A stretch of DNA of 64,000 nt from Nocardioides panaciterrulae (GCF_013409645.1 NZ_JACCBG010000001.1:1533501-1597500); one strand, 5' to 3'. Numbered from the stretch's first letter, positions 36,229 to 44,922 are shown. Numbers and translations are program-made. Notes: generated by a model from the letters alone, not told the origin.

Positions 36229-37389
36229 ATGTCTGCCGTGCCGACCGTGACCGACCAGTCCGCCCCGGGGCTCACCCTCGGGTCGGTCCACGTCGAGACC
36301 CCGGTGGTGCTCGCCCCCATGGCCGGCATCACCAACGCGGCCTACCGGCGCCTGTGTGCCGAGCAGGGGGCCGGCCTCTACGTCTGCGAGATGATCACCT
36401 CCCGGGGGCTGGTCGAGGGCGACCAGCACACCCGCGACATGCTGGTCTTCGACGACGCCGAGACGGTCCGCTCGGTCCAGCTCTACGGCTCCGACCCGGT
36501 CTACGTCGGCAAGGCCGCGGAGATCCTCTGCGCGGAGTACGGCGTGGCCCACATCGACCTGAACTTCGGCTGCCCGGTGCCGAAGGTGACCCGCAAGGGC
36601 GGCGGGGGCGCCCTGCCCTGGAAGCGCGGGCTGCTCGCGCGGATCCTCGAGGCCACGGTGGCGGCCGCGACGCCGTACGACGTCCCGGTGACCATGAAGA
36701 CCCGCAAGGGCATCGACGAGGACCACCTGACCTACCTCGACGCCGGACGGATCGCCCAGGAGGCCGGCGCGGCCGCGATCGCCCTGCACGGCCGCACCGT
36801 GGCCCAGGCCTACTCCGGCGAGGCGGACTGGGACGCGATCGCCGCCCTGGTCGAGCACGTGGACATCCCGGTGCTCGGCAACGGGGACGTCTGGGAGGCC
36901 GCGGACGCGGTGCGCATGGTCGAGCAGACCGGTGTCGCCGGGGTCGTGGTCGGCCGCGGCTGCCTGGGCCGCCCCTGGTTGTTCCGCGACCTGGCCGCCG
37001 CCTTCGCCGGCGAGCAGGTGGCGACCCTGCCCACCCTGGGCGAGGTGACCTCGATGATGCGCCGCCACGCCGAGCTGCTGTGCCGGCACATGGGGGAGGA
37101 GCGGGGCTGCAAGGAGTTCCGCAAGCACGTCTCGTGGTACCTCAAGGGCTTCGCCACCGGCGGCCAGCTGCGCCGCTCGCTCGGCCTGGTCGACAGCCTC
37201 GCCACGCTCGACGCCCTGCTGGCCGAGCTGGACCCCGCCGAGCCGTTCCCGGTCTCGGAGCTGGGGAGCCCGCGGGGCCGCCAGGGCTCGCCCCGGGCCA
37301 AGGTGGCGCTGCCGGAGGGCTGGCTCGACGACCGCGACGGCAGCGACTGCTTCCTGCAGGAGGAGGCCACCGAGGCCACCGGCGGATGA
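36229..37389 (+). CDS. dusB: tRNA-dihydrouridine synthase
   Basis: A 386-residue FMN-dependent Dus protein, which reduces uridine in the tRNA D-loop. Motifs are VVLAPMAGITNAAYRRLC, HIDLNFGCPVPKVTRKGGGGAL (catalytic Cys), the FMN-phosphate region IPVLGNGDVW and VGRGCLGRPWLF. The ATG at 36229 was chosen because GACAAT sits 7 bp before it; the ATG at 36220 would put that box inside the gene. Which Dus class it belongs to in actinobacteria is not certain, so the dusB name is by best resemblance. Confidence 0.93.
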   Translation: MSAVPTVTDQSAPGLTLGSVHVETPVVLAPMAGITNAAYRRLCAEQGAGLYVCEMITSRGLVEGDQHTRDMLVFDDAETVRSVQLYGSDPVYVGKAAEILCAEYGVAHIDLNFGCPVPKVTRKGGGGALPWKRGLLARILEATVAAATPYDVPVTMKTRKGIDEDHLTYLDAGRIAQEAGAAAIALHGRTVAQAYSGEADWDAIAALVEHVDIPVLGNGDVWEAADAVRMVEQTGVAGVVVGRGCLGRPWLFRDLAAAFAGEQVATLPTLGEVTSMMRRHAELLCRHMGEERGCKEFRKHVSWYLKGFATGGQLRRSLGLVDSLATLDALLAELDPAEPFPVSELGSPRGRQGSPRAKVALPEGWLDDRDGSDCFLQEEATEATGG

Positions 37390-37395
37390 CGGGCC

Positions 37396-37423
37396 GGCAT
37401 ACCCCAGATGGGGGGTACGTGCC
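37396..37423 (+). terminator. Possible dusB terminator hairpin
   Basis: GGCA-T-ACCCC pairs with GGGGT-ACG-TGCC around a short loop, a few bases after the dusB stop. Confidence 0.4.
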
Positions 37424-37535
37424 GTCGCAAGGTAGCCCGTCTGTGCTTCACTCGGCGCGCGCTGCCGGTCCGTGCCTCCGCGGTCGGCAGCAGTCTCGGG
37501 CACATCCCTGACAGCGACAGCAAAGGACAAGCGCT

Positions 37536-38549
37536 GTGGCGCACCGCCACCGGCGGGAGACCGCCGTCAGCCGCGCGGCCGGGGCGATCCTGGTCGCCGG
37601 ACCGTTCGCCGTGGTGGCGGCGCTGGCCGCGGTGCTCCTCGCCGTGTCCTCGCCACTCACGGCACCCGCGCGCGACGCGGCGAGCCCGGCGCGATCGGTG
37701 GCCCCGGCGCCCCCGTCCTCGCCCCGGGCCGATGCCCTCTCCCGGTCGGCGTCACGGCTCGCCCTGCGGGGCCGGCGCTCCCTCGAGCAGCTCCACGCCG
37801 CCTACCACCGGCGGGTGACCCGCGAGGCGACCCGTGAGGCGACCCGTGAGGCGACCCGTGAGGCGATCCGTGGCGCGCACGCGCACCTGTGGACCACCGC
37901 CGCGCTGAACCTGTGGACGGGGCCGGGCGGCGGGGCCAGGGACGTCGGCGTCGTCGACCGGGGCGAGCGGGTCCTGGTCACCGGACGGCGTACTGGCGAC
38001 CGCGCCGAGGTGGTCGTCGACGGCGAGGCCCGCTGGGTCACCGCCGCCTACCTGTCCCGGGAGCGGCCGGCACCCACCCCGGCGCTCACGCCGACGCCGA
38101 CGCCCACGCCGACGGCCGCACCCACTCCCGCGCCCACGCCGACGCCGACGCCCACGCCCACACCCACAGCCGCCGGCCAGCCGGCGACCGGGCTGTCCAC
38201 CGCACCGTGCCCGGACTCCGCCGTGGAGAGCGGACTGACCCCCAGCGCGGTGCTCGTCCACCGGGCCGTGTGCCACGCGTTCCCGCAGATCCACGCCTAT
38301 CTCGGCTACGACCCCCACGGTGAGCACGCCTCGGGGAAGGCGATCGACATCATGACCAGCGACGTCGCGCTGGGCACCTCGATCGCCCACTTCCTGCAGG
38401 CGCACGCCGCCGAGCTGGACCTCTACGACATCATCTGGCGCCAACACATCTGGACCCCGGTGCGGGCGAGCGAGGGCTGGCGGCTGATGCCCGACCGCGG
38501 GTCCCCGACCGCCAACCACGACGACCACGTGCACGTCTGCACCAACTGA
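37536..38549 (+). CDS. Secreted SH3-like plus LAS-peptidase-like protein, copy 1
   Basis: A 337-residue protein. One N-terminal membrane or signal segment lies at about 15-40. A TREA repeat block occupies about 93-108. An SH3b-like domain (about 112-170) reads TTAALNLWTGPGGGARDVGVVDRGERVLVTG, and a Thr-Pro linker spans about 175-218. The C-terminal domain (about 220-337) contains GEHASGKAIDIMTSD and DDHVHVC, resembling the H-x-x-x-x-x-x-D and H-x-H metal site of M15/LAS peptidases (ARB_07466-like). It probably acts on cell wall peptides. It is a paralogue of the next gene, with a conserved upstream region too. Confidence 0.8.
   Translation: MAHRHRRETAVSRAAGAILVAGPFAVVAALAAVLLAVSSPLTAPARDAASPARSVAPAPPSSPRADALSRSASRLALRGRRSLEQLHAAYHRRVTREATREATREATREAIRGAHAHLWTTAALNLWTGPGGGARDVGVVDRGERVLVTGRRTGDRAEVVVDGEARWVTAAYLSRERPAPTPALTPTPTPTPTAAPTPAPTPTPTPTPTPTAAGQPATGLSTAPCPDSAVESGLTPSAVLVHRAVCHAFPQIHAYLGYDPHGEHASGKAIDIMTSDVALGTSIAHFLQAHAAELDLYDIIWRQHIWTPVRASEGWRLMPDRGSPTANHDDHVHVCTN
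37815..37874 (+). repeat. 12-bp tandem repeat coding TREA
   Basis: GCGACCCGTGAG occurs three times in a row inside a longer degenerate run. It encodes TREA units between the signal segment and the SH3-like domain. It is absent from the paralogue downstream. Confidence 0.85.
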
Positions 38550-38625
38550 CGCGGACGCGGGGTGCCCCCGGGAGCGCGTCCCCCATCCGGGTGGGCGAAG
38601 TTGCGACGGCATGGTCAATGTGTGC

Positions 38626-38655
38626 TTGACTCTGGGCTCGTTGCCGTTCTGTTAC
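38626..38655 (+). promoter_or_regulatory. Possible promoter of the second SH3/LAS paralogue
   Basis: TTGACT at 38626-38631 is followed by 18 bp and TGTTAC at 38650-38655. The aligned segment before copy 1 carries TTCACT. The 165-bp gap 38550-38714 otherwise shows no gene. Confidence 0.45.
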
Positions 38656-38714
38656 CCGAGCGCGGCGGCGTTCTCGGACCTGACCCCCGTCAGCAACAGC
38701 AAAGGATCAGCGCT

Positions 38715-39641
38715 GTGGCCATCCGCCACAAGCGGGACGCCGCTGCCCGCCGCAAGCCCCGTGCCGCCCTCGTGGCCGGCCCCCTGGCCCTCCTGGCCAC
38801 CGGCACCGCCGTCACCCTCGGCGTGCTGGGCTCCGACCCCGCGCCGAGCGCCGTGCTCGCCCAGGAAGCCACCACCACCGGCATCAGCCGGGCCGACGAC
38901 ATCGTCTCCCGCTCGGAGTCGCGGCAGGCCGCCGCTCGTGGCGAGCGCTACATCATGCGCCTCCAGGACGGCTACGACGCGCGGCAGACCCGGCACGCCG
39001 TCACCCACGCCCACGTGCACCGGTGGAGCACCGCGCTGCTGAACCTGTGGGCCTCGCCGGAGAAGGGCGCCGAGCAGGTCGGTCTCCTCGACGCCGGCTC
39101 CAGGGTCCTGATCACCGGCCGCGCCGAGTCCGGCCGGGTCGAGCTGGCCGTGGACGGGAAGTCCCGGTGGGTCACCGCCGGCTACCTCAGCGCGTCGAAG
39201 CCCGAGCCGCAGCCCAAGCCGGAGCCCGCCACGTCCCCGTCCTCGGGCTCGCCGTCCACCTCGTCGCGGACCGCGCCCGCCGGGCTGTCGACCGCGCCCT
39301 GCCCCGACGGCAGCGTGGAGAACGGGCTGACGTCGGGTGCGGTGCTGGTCTACCGGGCCGTGTGCCACGCCTTCCCGCAGATCACGTCGTACGGCGGCTG
39401 GGACGCGCACGGCGAGCACGCCTCGGGCAAGGCGATCGACATCATGACCAGCGACAAGGCCCTCGGCGACCAGATCGCGGCCTTCCTCCAGTCCCACGCC
39501 TCCGAGCTGGGCCTCTACGACGTCATCTGGTGGGACCGGATCTGGACGCCCGAGCGCGCCGCCGAGGGCTGGCGGGACTACGGCGACCACGGGTCGGCGA
39601 CCGCCAACCACATGGACCACGTGCACGTGTCGGTCAACTGA
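38715..39641 (+). CDS. Secreted SH3-like plus LAS-peptidase-like protein, copy 2
   Basis: A 308-residue paralogue of the preceding gene with the same architecture: signal segment (about 15-45), SH3b-like domain (STALLNLWASPEKGAEQVGLLDAGSRVLITG), Pro/Ser linker, and C-terminal domain with GEHASGKAIDIMTSD and MDHVHVSVN. Two Cys in the C-terminal domain (APCPDG and RAVCHAF) match the other copy and may form a disulphide. The linker is Pro/Lys/Ser-rich here instead of Thr-Pro. GTG at 38715 has AAAGGA upstream, identical in position to copy 1. Probably a cell-wall peptidase or binding protein. Confidence 0.8.
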   Translation: MAIRHKRDAAARRKPRAALVAGPLALLATGTAVTLGVLGSDPAPSAVLAQEATTTGISRADDIVSRSESRQAAARGERYIMRLQDGYDARQTRHAVTHAHVHRWSTALLNLWASPEKGAEQVGLLDAGSRVLITGRAESGRVELAVDGKSRWVTAGYLSASKPEPQPKPEPATSPSSGSPSTSSRTAPAGLSTAPCPDGSVENGLTSGAVLVYRAVCHAFPQITSYGGWDAHGEHASGKAIDIMTSDKALGDQIAAFLQSHASELGLYDVIWWDRIWTPERAAEGWRDYGDHGSATANHMDHVHVSVN

Positions 39642-39692
39642 CCCGACGCGCGGGCGCCGGTGCGTCGGCGGCCGCGGATAGGGTCGGCGCCG

Positions 39693-40967
39693 ATGGACTC
39701 CCTGGAGCAGTACGACGCCGCGTCGCGCGAGCGGCTCGTCCCCGAGCCGCCCAAGCGCGTGGACGCGCCCGAGCGCACGCCGTTCGAGCGTGACCGCGCC
39801 CGCGTGGTGCACGCGGCCGCCTCCCGGCGGCTGGCGGCCAAGACCCAGGTGGTGGGCCCGCAGACCGACGACTTCGTGCGCAACCGGCTGACCCACAGCC
39901 TCGAGGTGGCCCAGGTCGCCCGCGACCTCTCCCGGGCCCTGGGCACCCACCCCGACATCGCCGAGACCGCCGCGCTGGCCCACGACCTGGGCCACCCGCC
40001 GTTCGGCCACAACGGCGAACGCGTGCTGGCCGAGCTCAGCGAGCGCTGCGGCGGCTTCGAGGGCAACGCCCAGACGCTGCGCCTGCTCACCCGGCTGGAG
40101 GCCAAGACCCTCGACGCCGCGGGCCGGTCGGTCGGGCTCAACCTCACCCGGGCCACCCTCGACGCCTGCACCAAGTACCCCTGGTCGCGTAGCCAGGCCC
40201 GGGCGCCGGGCGGGGTGCACGCCGACGGCTCGCCCCGCCTGGTGCGCAAGTTCGGGGTCTACGACGACGACCGGCCGGTCTTCGACTGGATGCGGGCCGG
40301 GGTCGAGGGCACCCGCCGCTGCCTCGAGGCGCAGGTCATGGACCTCGCCGACGACGTGGCCTACTCCGTCCACGACGTCGAGGACGGGGTGGTGGCCGGC
40401 CGGATCGAGCTGACCCGGCTCGACCACGCGGCGCTGTGGGACACGGTCCGCGACTGGTACCTCCCCGAGGCCTCCGACGACCTGCTCGAGGCCGGGCTGG
40501 CCGGACTGCGGGAGCAGCAGAGCTGGCCGACCGCGCCGTACGACGCCTCGAGGCGGAGCCTGGCCGCGTTGAAGAACCTCACCAGCGACCTGATCGGCCG
40601 GTTCTGCGGGGCGGTCCAGCACGCGACGTTCGCCGGCTCGGCGGGACCGTTCGCGCGCTACTCCGCCGACCTCGTGGTCCCCGAGCGCGCCCGGGTCGAG
40701 ATGGCGGTGCTCAAGGGCATCGCCGCCCACTACGTGATGCAGGCCGACGACCGGCTGGCGACGATGGTGCGGCAGCGCGAGCTGCTGGCCGACCTGGTCG
40801 CCCGGCTCGCCGATCGCGGTCCCGACGAGCTCGAGCGGGCCTTCGCCGACGACTGGCGCGCGGCCGGCGACGACGCGGGTCGGCTGCGTGTGGTGGTCGA
40901 CCAGGTGGCCTCGCTCACCGACGCCAGTGCGGTGGCCTGGCACGAGCGGCTGCGCCGGCACCGCTAG
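39693..40967 (+). CDS. dgt: Deoxyguanosinetriphosphate triphosphohydrolase-like protein
   Basis: A 424-residue HD-domain dNTP triphosphohydrolase. The metal site is visible as RNRLTHSLEVAQVARD (first His), LAHDLGHPPFGHNGE (HD) and DLADDVAYSVHDVEDG (last Asp). These enzymes release tripolyphosphate from dNTPs. The ATG at 39693 is 8 bp after TAGGGT. A dgt gene close before dnaG is a common actinobacterial order; here a dehydrogenase gene lies between. Confidence 0.94.
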   Translation: MDSLEQYDAASRERLVPEPPKRVDAPERTPFERDRARVVHAAASRRLAAKTQVVGPQTDDFVRNRLTHSLEVAQVARDLSRALGTHPDIAETAALAHDLGHPPFGHNGERVLAELSERCGGFEGNAQTLRLLTRLEAKTLDAAGRSVGLNLTRATLDACTKYPWSRSQARAPGGVHADGSPRLVRKFGVYDDDRPVFDWMRAGVEGTRRCLEAQVMDLADDVAYSVHDVEDGVVAGRIELTRLDHAALWDTVRDWYLPEASDDLLEAGLAGLREQQSWPTAPYDASRRSLAALKNLTSDLIGRFCGAVQHATFAGSAGPFARYSADLVVPERARVEMAVLKGIAAHYVMQADDRLATMVRQRELLADLVARLADRGPDELERAFADDWRAAGDDAGRLRVVVDQVASLTDASAVAWHERLRRHR

Positions 40968-40977
40968 CCTCACTGGC

Positions 40978-41892
40978 GTGAGTGCACCCCTCGTCTGGCT
41001 CCCGTTCGACCCCGAGCGTCTCGGTGAGCCGCCGTCGGGACTGCGCTACGAGGTGGTCGACCCCACCGAGCACGTGCCCGACAGCGTGGCCGAGGTCGAG
41101 TTCTACGTCCCGCCCTACCAGGTCGGTCGGCGCGTCGGGGAGGTGCTGCCCCGGATGAGTGCGCTCAAGGTGGTCCAGACGATGACCGCCGGGGTCGACA
41201 ACGTGCGCGCGTACGTGCCCGAGGGCGTCCTGCTCTGCAACGGCCGCGGCATCCACGACACCTCCACCGCCGAGCTCGCGGTGACCCTCACGCTCTCCTC
41301 GCTGCGTGGCGTGCCCGGGTTCGTGCGGGCCCAGGACCGGGGGGAGTGGGACGCGCAGTGGCGCCCGGCGCTGGCCGACAAGCAGGTGCTGCTGGTCGGG
41401 TACGGCGCGATCGGCGAGGCCATCGACGCCCGGCTGCGGCCGTTCGAGGTCGACGTGGTCAGGGTGGCCCGCTCCGCCCGCGCCGGGGTCCACGGCATCG
41501 ACGAGCTGCCCGCGCTGCTCCCCGGGGCCGACGTGGTGATCCTGATCCTGCCGCTCACCGAGGCCACCCGCGGCCTGGTCGACCGGGAGTTCCTGGACCG
41601 CATGAAGGACGCGGCCCTGCTGGTCAACGTCGCCCGCGGCCCGGTCGTGGACACCGACGCCCTGGTCGCCGCCCTGCACTCGGGCCGGATCTCCGCGGCC
41701 CTCGACGTGGTCGACCCCGAGCCGCTGCCCGGCGGCCACCCGTTGTGGTCGGCGCCGAACCTGCTCCTGACCCCGCACGTCGGTGGGGCCAGCAGCGCCA
41801 TGTGGTCGCGCGCCCACCGGCTGGTCCGCGACCAGCTGCGGCGCTTCGCCGCGGGCGAGCCGCTGGCCAACGTGATGACGGGGGAGTACTGA
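40978..41892 (+). CDS. D-isomer-specific 2-hydroxyacid dehydrogenase
   Basis: A 304-residue NAD(P)-dependent dehydrogenase. The Rossmann motif is VLLVGYGAIGEAIDARL (G-x-G-x-x-G). Catalytic Arg lies in LLVNVARGPVVDTDAL, Glu in DVVDPEPLPGGHPLW and His in LLTPHVGGASSAM. The substrate (glycerate, phosphoglycerate or other) cannot be told. The GTG at 40978 has TAGCCT 7 bp upstream. Confidence 0.93.
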   Translation: MSAPLVWLPFDPERLGEPPSGLRYEVVDPTEHVPDSVAEVEFYVPPYQVGRRVGEVLPRMSALKVVQTMTAGVDNVRAYVPEGVLLCNGRGIHDTSTAELAVTLTLSSLRGVPGFVRAQDRGEWDAQWRPALADKQVLLVGYGAIGEAIDARLRPFEVDVVRVARSARAGVHGIDELPALLPGADVVILILPLTEATRGLVDREFLDRMKDAALLVNVARGPVVDTDALVAALHSGRISAALDVVDPEPLPGGHPLWSAPNLLLTPHVGGASSAMWSRAHRLVRDQLRRFAAGEPLANVMTGEY

Positions 41893-41931
41893 CTCCTGTG
41901 GAGTGCCGCCCGGAGGCCCCGGCGGCGCCCG

Positions 41932-41937
41932 TAGACT
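41932..41937 (+). promoter_or_regulatory. -10 box of a probable leaderless dnaG promoter
   Basis: TAGACT lies 7 bp before the GTG at 41945, the spacing expected for transcription starting at the start codon. Confidence 0.55.
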
Positions 41938-41944
41938 CCGCAGC

Positions 41945-44320
41945 GTGGCCGGGAGGATTCGCGAGGACAGCATCGCCGAGGTGCGCGAGAAGGCGCGCAT
42001 CGACGAGGTCGTCTCCTCCTACGTGAGCCTGCGCAACGCCGGTGGCGGCTCGCAGAAGGGCCTCTGTCCCTTCCACGACGAGAAGTCCCCGTCGTTCCAC
42101 GTCACGCCCTCGCGCGGCTTCTACCACTGCCTCGCCGCCGAGACCCGGGTGCTGACCTGGGACGGCGTGCGCCCGATCAGCGAGCTCGCGGGTGGCACCC
42201 ACAAGGTGCTCGGCGCGGGGGGAGACTGGACCGATGCGCCGTTCAGGTCCTACGGCGTCCAGCGGCTCCACCGGATCGTGCTGACCAGGCGCCGGCAGCA
42301 GAAGGAGATCCACGCCACCGACGGGCACCGCTGGTTCGTCCGTGCGGGCCTCGAGGACGGGGCCCGGCGCGAGGTGACCACCTCGAGGCTCGAGCCCGGC
42401 GATCGCCTGGTGACGAGCGTCCCTCGTGACGGCACCGGTGGCACCGGGGGCGCCGGCGGCCCCGGGCGCTCCGAGCAGGACTGGGTGGTGCGGTCGGTCG
42501 AGGCGACCGACCGCGTCGAGGAGGTCTTCTGCGCCGAGGTGGAGGACGGTCACGCGTTCACGCTCGAGGACGACATCCTCACCGGCAACTGCTTCGGCTG
42601 CGGCGAGGGCGGCGACGTCATCACCTTCGTGATGAAGCTCGATGCCCTGAGCTTCGGCGAGGCGGTCGAGCGGCTGGCCGACAAGTACGGCGTGCAGCTG
42701 CGTCGCGAGGACGGCGACGTCCGCGACGACCGGCCGAAGGGCCCGCAGCGCAGCCGGCTGATCGAGGCGCACCGCGAGGCGCAGGAGTTCTACGCCGGCC
42801 AGCTCGCGACGCCCGAGGCGCTGGCCGCCCGCCAGTTCCTCGCCGAGCGGGGCTTCGACCAGGCCGCGGCCGAGCAGTTCGGCGTCGGGTTCGCGCCGCG
42901 CGACGGCGACGCGCTGTTCAAGCACCTGCGGGCCAAGGCGTTCAGCCAGGAGGAGCTGGTCACCGCGGGCCTGGTGGCGGTCGGCCGCTCGACGTACGAC
43001 CGCTTCCGCGGCCGGCTGCTGTGGCCGATCCGGGACGCCGGCGGGGAGACGATCGGCTTCGGAGCCCGCCGGATCTTCGACGACGACCGGATCGACGCGA
43101 AGTACCTCAACACCGCCGAGACCCCGATCTACAAGAAGAGCCAGGTGCTCTACGGCCTCGACCTGGCCCGGCGCGAGATCGCCCGCTCCTCCCAGGCGGT
43201 GATCGTCGAGGGCTACACCGACGTGATGGCCGCCCACCTCGCCGGCGTCGGCACTGCCGTGGCCACCTGCGGCACCGCCTTCGGCGACGAGCACGCGCGG
43301 GTGCTGCGCCGGTTCCTCAACGACCACGAGGAGTTCCGCGGCGAGGTGATCTTCACCTTCGACGGCGACGCCGCCGGCCAGAAGGCGGCGCTGCGGGCCT
43401 TCGGCGGCGACCAGAACTTCGTCTCCCAGACCTATGTCGCGGTCGAGCCCTCCGGGCTCGACCCCTGTGACCTGCGGATCCAGCAGGGCGACGCGGCGGT
43501 GCGTGAGCTGGTGGCGCGGCGGGTGCCGCTCTACCGCTTCGTGCTGTCCAACGTCGTCGGCAAGTTCGACCTCGACCGGGCCGACGGCCGCATCGACGCG
43601 GTCCGGGAGGCCGCCCGGCTGGTCGCGTCGATCCGCGACCAGTCGAAGGTGACGGCGTTCGCCCAAGAGATCTCGAAGATGGTGGGGGCCGACATCGACA
43701 CCAACCAGGTCCTGGCGGAGGTGCGCCGGGCCGCCTCTCGTGGCCCCGGCCGCGACGAGCGACGGCCCGACCGGCGGCCGGACCGCCAGCCCGGGGCTGC
43801 CGATTCCGCGCCGGCCGCGCCGCCGCGTCGGGCGGTCCCCGACCTGCGCGACCCGCGGTTCTCGATCGAGCGGGAGACGCTGAAGCTGGTCATCCAGCAC
43901 CCGATGACGATCGGCCGGATCACCGGCGACGTGGGCGTCAACGACTTCACGCACCCCACCTACCGCGGCGTGTGGGAGCTGGTCGCGGCCGCGGGCGGTC
44001 CCGGCGCCGGGGCCGGCGACCCGGCCTGGGCGAACCGCCTGCGGGACGCAGCCACCGACCCGGCGGTCTCCTCGGCGATCAGCGCGCTCGGGGTGGAGCC
44101 GCTGCTGACCGCCAAGGAGCCGGACGCGTCGTACGTCGCGCTGCACGTCTTCCGGCTGCTCGAGCTCACCACGATGCGCCGGATCGCGGAGCTGAAGTCG
44201 CGGCTGCAGCGCACCAACCCGGTCGAGCACCCGACCGAGTACAACCGGATGTTCGGCGAGCTCGCCGCCCTCGAGCAGCACCGGCGCACGCTTCGCGAGC
44301 GCACCGTGAGTGCCCAGTGA
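41945..44320 (+). CDS. dnaG: DNA primase DnaG with embedded mini-intein
   Basis: A 791-residue precursor that would become a 637-residue primase after splicing. Extein domains: CHC2 zinc finger at the N-terminus (CPFH at 41-44, then Cys-Phe-Gly-Cys at 216-219), catalytic core with FGARRIF and the Toprim motifs VIVEGYTDVMAA and FTFDGDAAGQKAA, then a helicase-binding C-terminal domain. The intein occupies residues 62-215 and interrupts the zinc finger directly before its third ligand. The frame is open throughout, so the insert is not a frameshift. DnaG makes RNA primers for replication; it is normally essential, so splicing must work or the protein is useless. Confidence 0.96.
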   Translation: MAGRIREDSIAEVREKARIDEVVSSYVSLRNAGGGSQKGLCPFHDEKSPSFHVTPSRGFYHCLAAETRVLTWDGVRPISELAGGTHKVLGAGGDWTDAPFRSYGVQRLHRIVLTRRRQQKEIHATDGHRWFVRAGLEDGARREVTTSRLEPGDRLVTSVPRDGTGGTGGAGGPGRSEQDWVVRSVEATDRVEEVFCAEVEDGHAFTLEDDILTGNCFGCGEGGDVITFVMKLDALSFGEAVERLADKYGVQLRREDGDVRDDRPKGPQRSRLIEAHREAQEFYAGQLATPEALAARQFLAERGFDQAAAEQFGVGFAPRDGDALFKHLRAKAFSQEELVTAGLVAVGRSTYDRFRGRLLWPIRDAGGETIGFGARRIFDDDRIDAKYLNTAETPIYKKSQVLYGLDLARREIARSSQAVIVEGYTDVMAAHLAGVGTAVATCGTAFGDEHARVLRRFLNDHEEFRGEVIFTFDGDAAGQKAALRAFGGDQNFVSQTYVAVEPSGLDPCDLRIQQGDAAVRELVARRVPLYRFVLSNVVGKFDLDRADGRIDAVREAARLVASIRDQSKVTAFAQEISKMVGADIDTNQVLAEVRRAASRGPGRDERRPDRRPDRQPGAADSAPAAPPRRAVPDLRDPRFSIERETLKLVIQHPMTIGRITGDVGVNDFTHPTYRGVWELVAAAGGPGAGAGDPAWANRLRDAATDPAVSSAISALGVEPLLTAKEPDASYVALHVFRLLELTTMRRIAELKSRLQRTNPVEHPTEYNRMFGELAALEQHRRTLRERTVSAQ
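42128..42589 (+). mobile_element. Mini-intein in DnaG zinc finger (no homing endonuclease)
   Basis: A 154-residue intein. Block A begins at Cys1 (CLAAETRVLTWDG). Block B is HATDGHRWFV with the T-x-x-H catalytic set. Block F is EVFCAEVEDGHAFTL. Block G is ILTGN followed by Cys+1. The penultimate residue is Gly where most inteins have His. There is no LAGLIDADG or other endonuclease domain; a Gly-rich linker (TGGTGGAGGPG) stands in its place. Cys+1 is also the third zinc ligand of the host finger. Confidence 0.93.
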
Positions 44321-44343
44321 GTGCCCAGTGAGTGCCCAGTGAG
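44305..44343 (+). repeat. 11-bp tandem repeat at the dnaG stop
   Basis: GTGAGTGCCCA occurs three times plus a partial fourth copy. The run contains the dnaG stop codon (44318-44320) and successive GTG codons that shift frame with each unit. Confidence 0.85.
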
Positions 44344-44851
44344 GCTGCCCCGCCGGGCGCGGCCCCCGCTCGAGGTGGCGGAGGGCGAGCGGGTCCTGGC
44401 CTGGGCGGAGGCGCCGGCGGGGGTCGTCGCCGGCACCCGTGACGCGCTCTACGTCCGGCTCTCGTCGTCGCCGGGGGAGTCCGGCGCGGCCCGCATCCCC
44501 TGGGAGCTCGTGGAGGCCGCCGACTGGGACCGGGAGACCTCGGTGCTGCGGGTCAGCGAGGTCGGCTCGTGGGGGGAGCGCCGCCCCGAGCACCGGGTCA
44601 CGCTGGAGGAGCCGGGCCGGCTCCTGGAGCTGGTCCGCGAGCGGGTCACCGCCAGCGTCGTGCTGCAGCGGCACGTGCCCGTGCACGGGCGCCGCGGCCT
44701 GCGGGTGATCGCCCGCCGGGCGCCGCGCGGTGACCGGCCGATCAGCTGGGTCTTCGAGTACGACGAGGGCGTCGATCCCGGCGATCCCGAGGTGGTCCGG
44801 CTGGCCGGGGAGGCCCTGGCCGCCGCCCGCGAGGAGGTCGGCACGCTGTGA
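44339..44851 (+). CDS. Hypothetical protein downstream of dnaG
   Basis: A 170-residue protein beginning MRLPRRARPPLEVAEGERVLAW. It is a beta-rich, soluble protein with ALYVRLSSSPGESGAARIPWELVEAADWDRETSVLRV, then GRLLELVRERVTASVVLQRHVPVHGRRGLRVIARR and an acidic C-terminal helix. I do not recognise the family. The start at GTG 44339 is preferred over GTG 44321 because the 18 bases between belong to an 11-bp tandem repeat. It lies 18 bp after dnaG and is probably co-transcribed with it. Confidence 0.75.
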   Translation: MRLPRRARPPLEVAEGERVLAWAEAPAGVVAGTRDALYVRLSSSPGESGAARIPWELVEAADWDRETSVLRVSEVGSWGERRPEHRVTLEEPGRLLELVRERVTASVVLQRHVPVHGRRGLRVIARRAPRGDRPISWVFEYDEGVDPGDPEVVRLAGEALAAAREEVGTL

Positions 44852-44922
44852 GGTCGGGCCCGGCGCGCCCGATTTCGCCAGCGGGGAACCGGCTTGCTAG
44901 TGTTTCCCGCGCTGCACAGCGA

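Noticed and set aside
38550..38714. Riboswitch (c-di-AMP type) before the SH3/LAS gene
   Set aside because: Cell-wall hydrolase genes in actinobacteria often have one, but the conserved riboswitch cores are not present. The similarity to the upstream region of copy 1 is explained by gene duplication.
42128..42589. Assembly error or frameshift inside dnaG
   Set aside because: The extra 462 bp is a multiple of 3, keeps the frame and carries ordered intein blocks at a conserved Cys.
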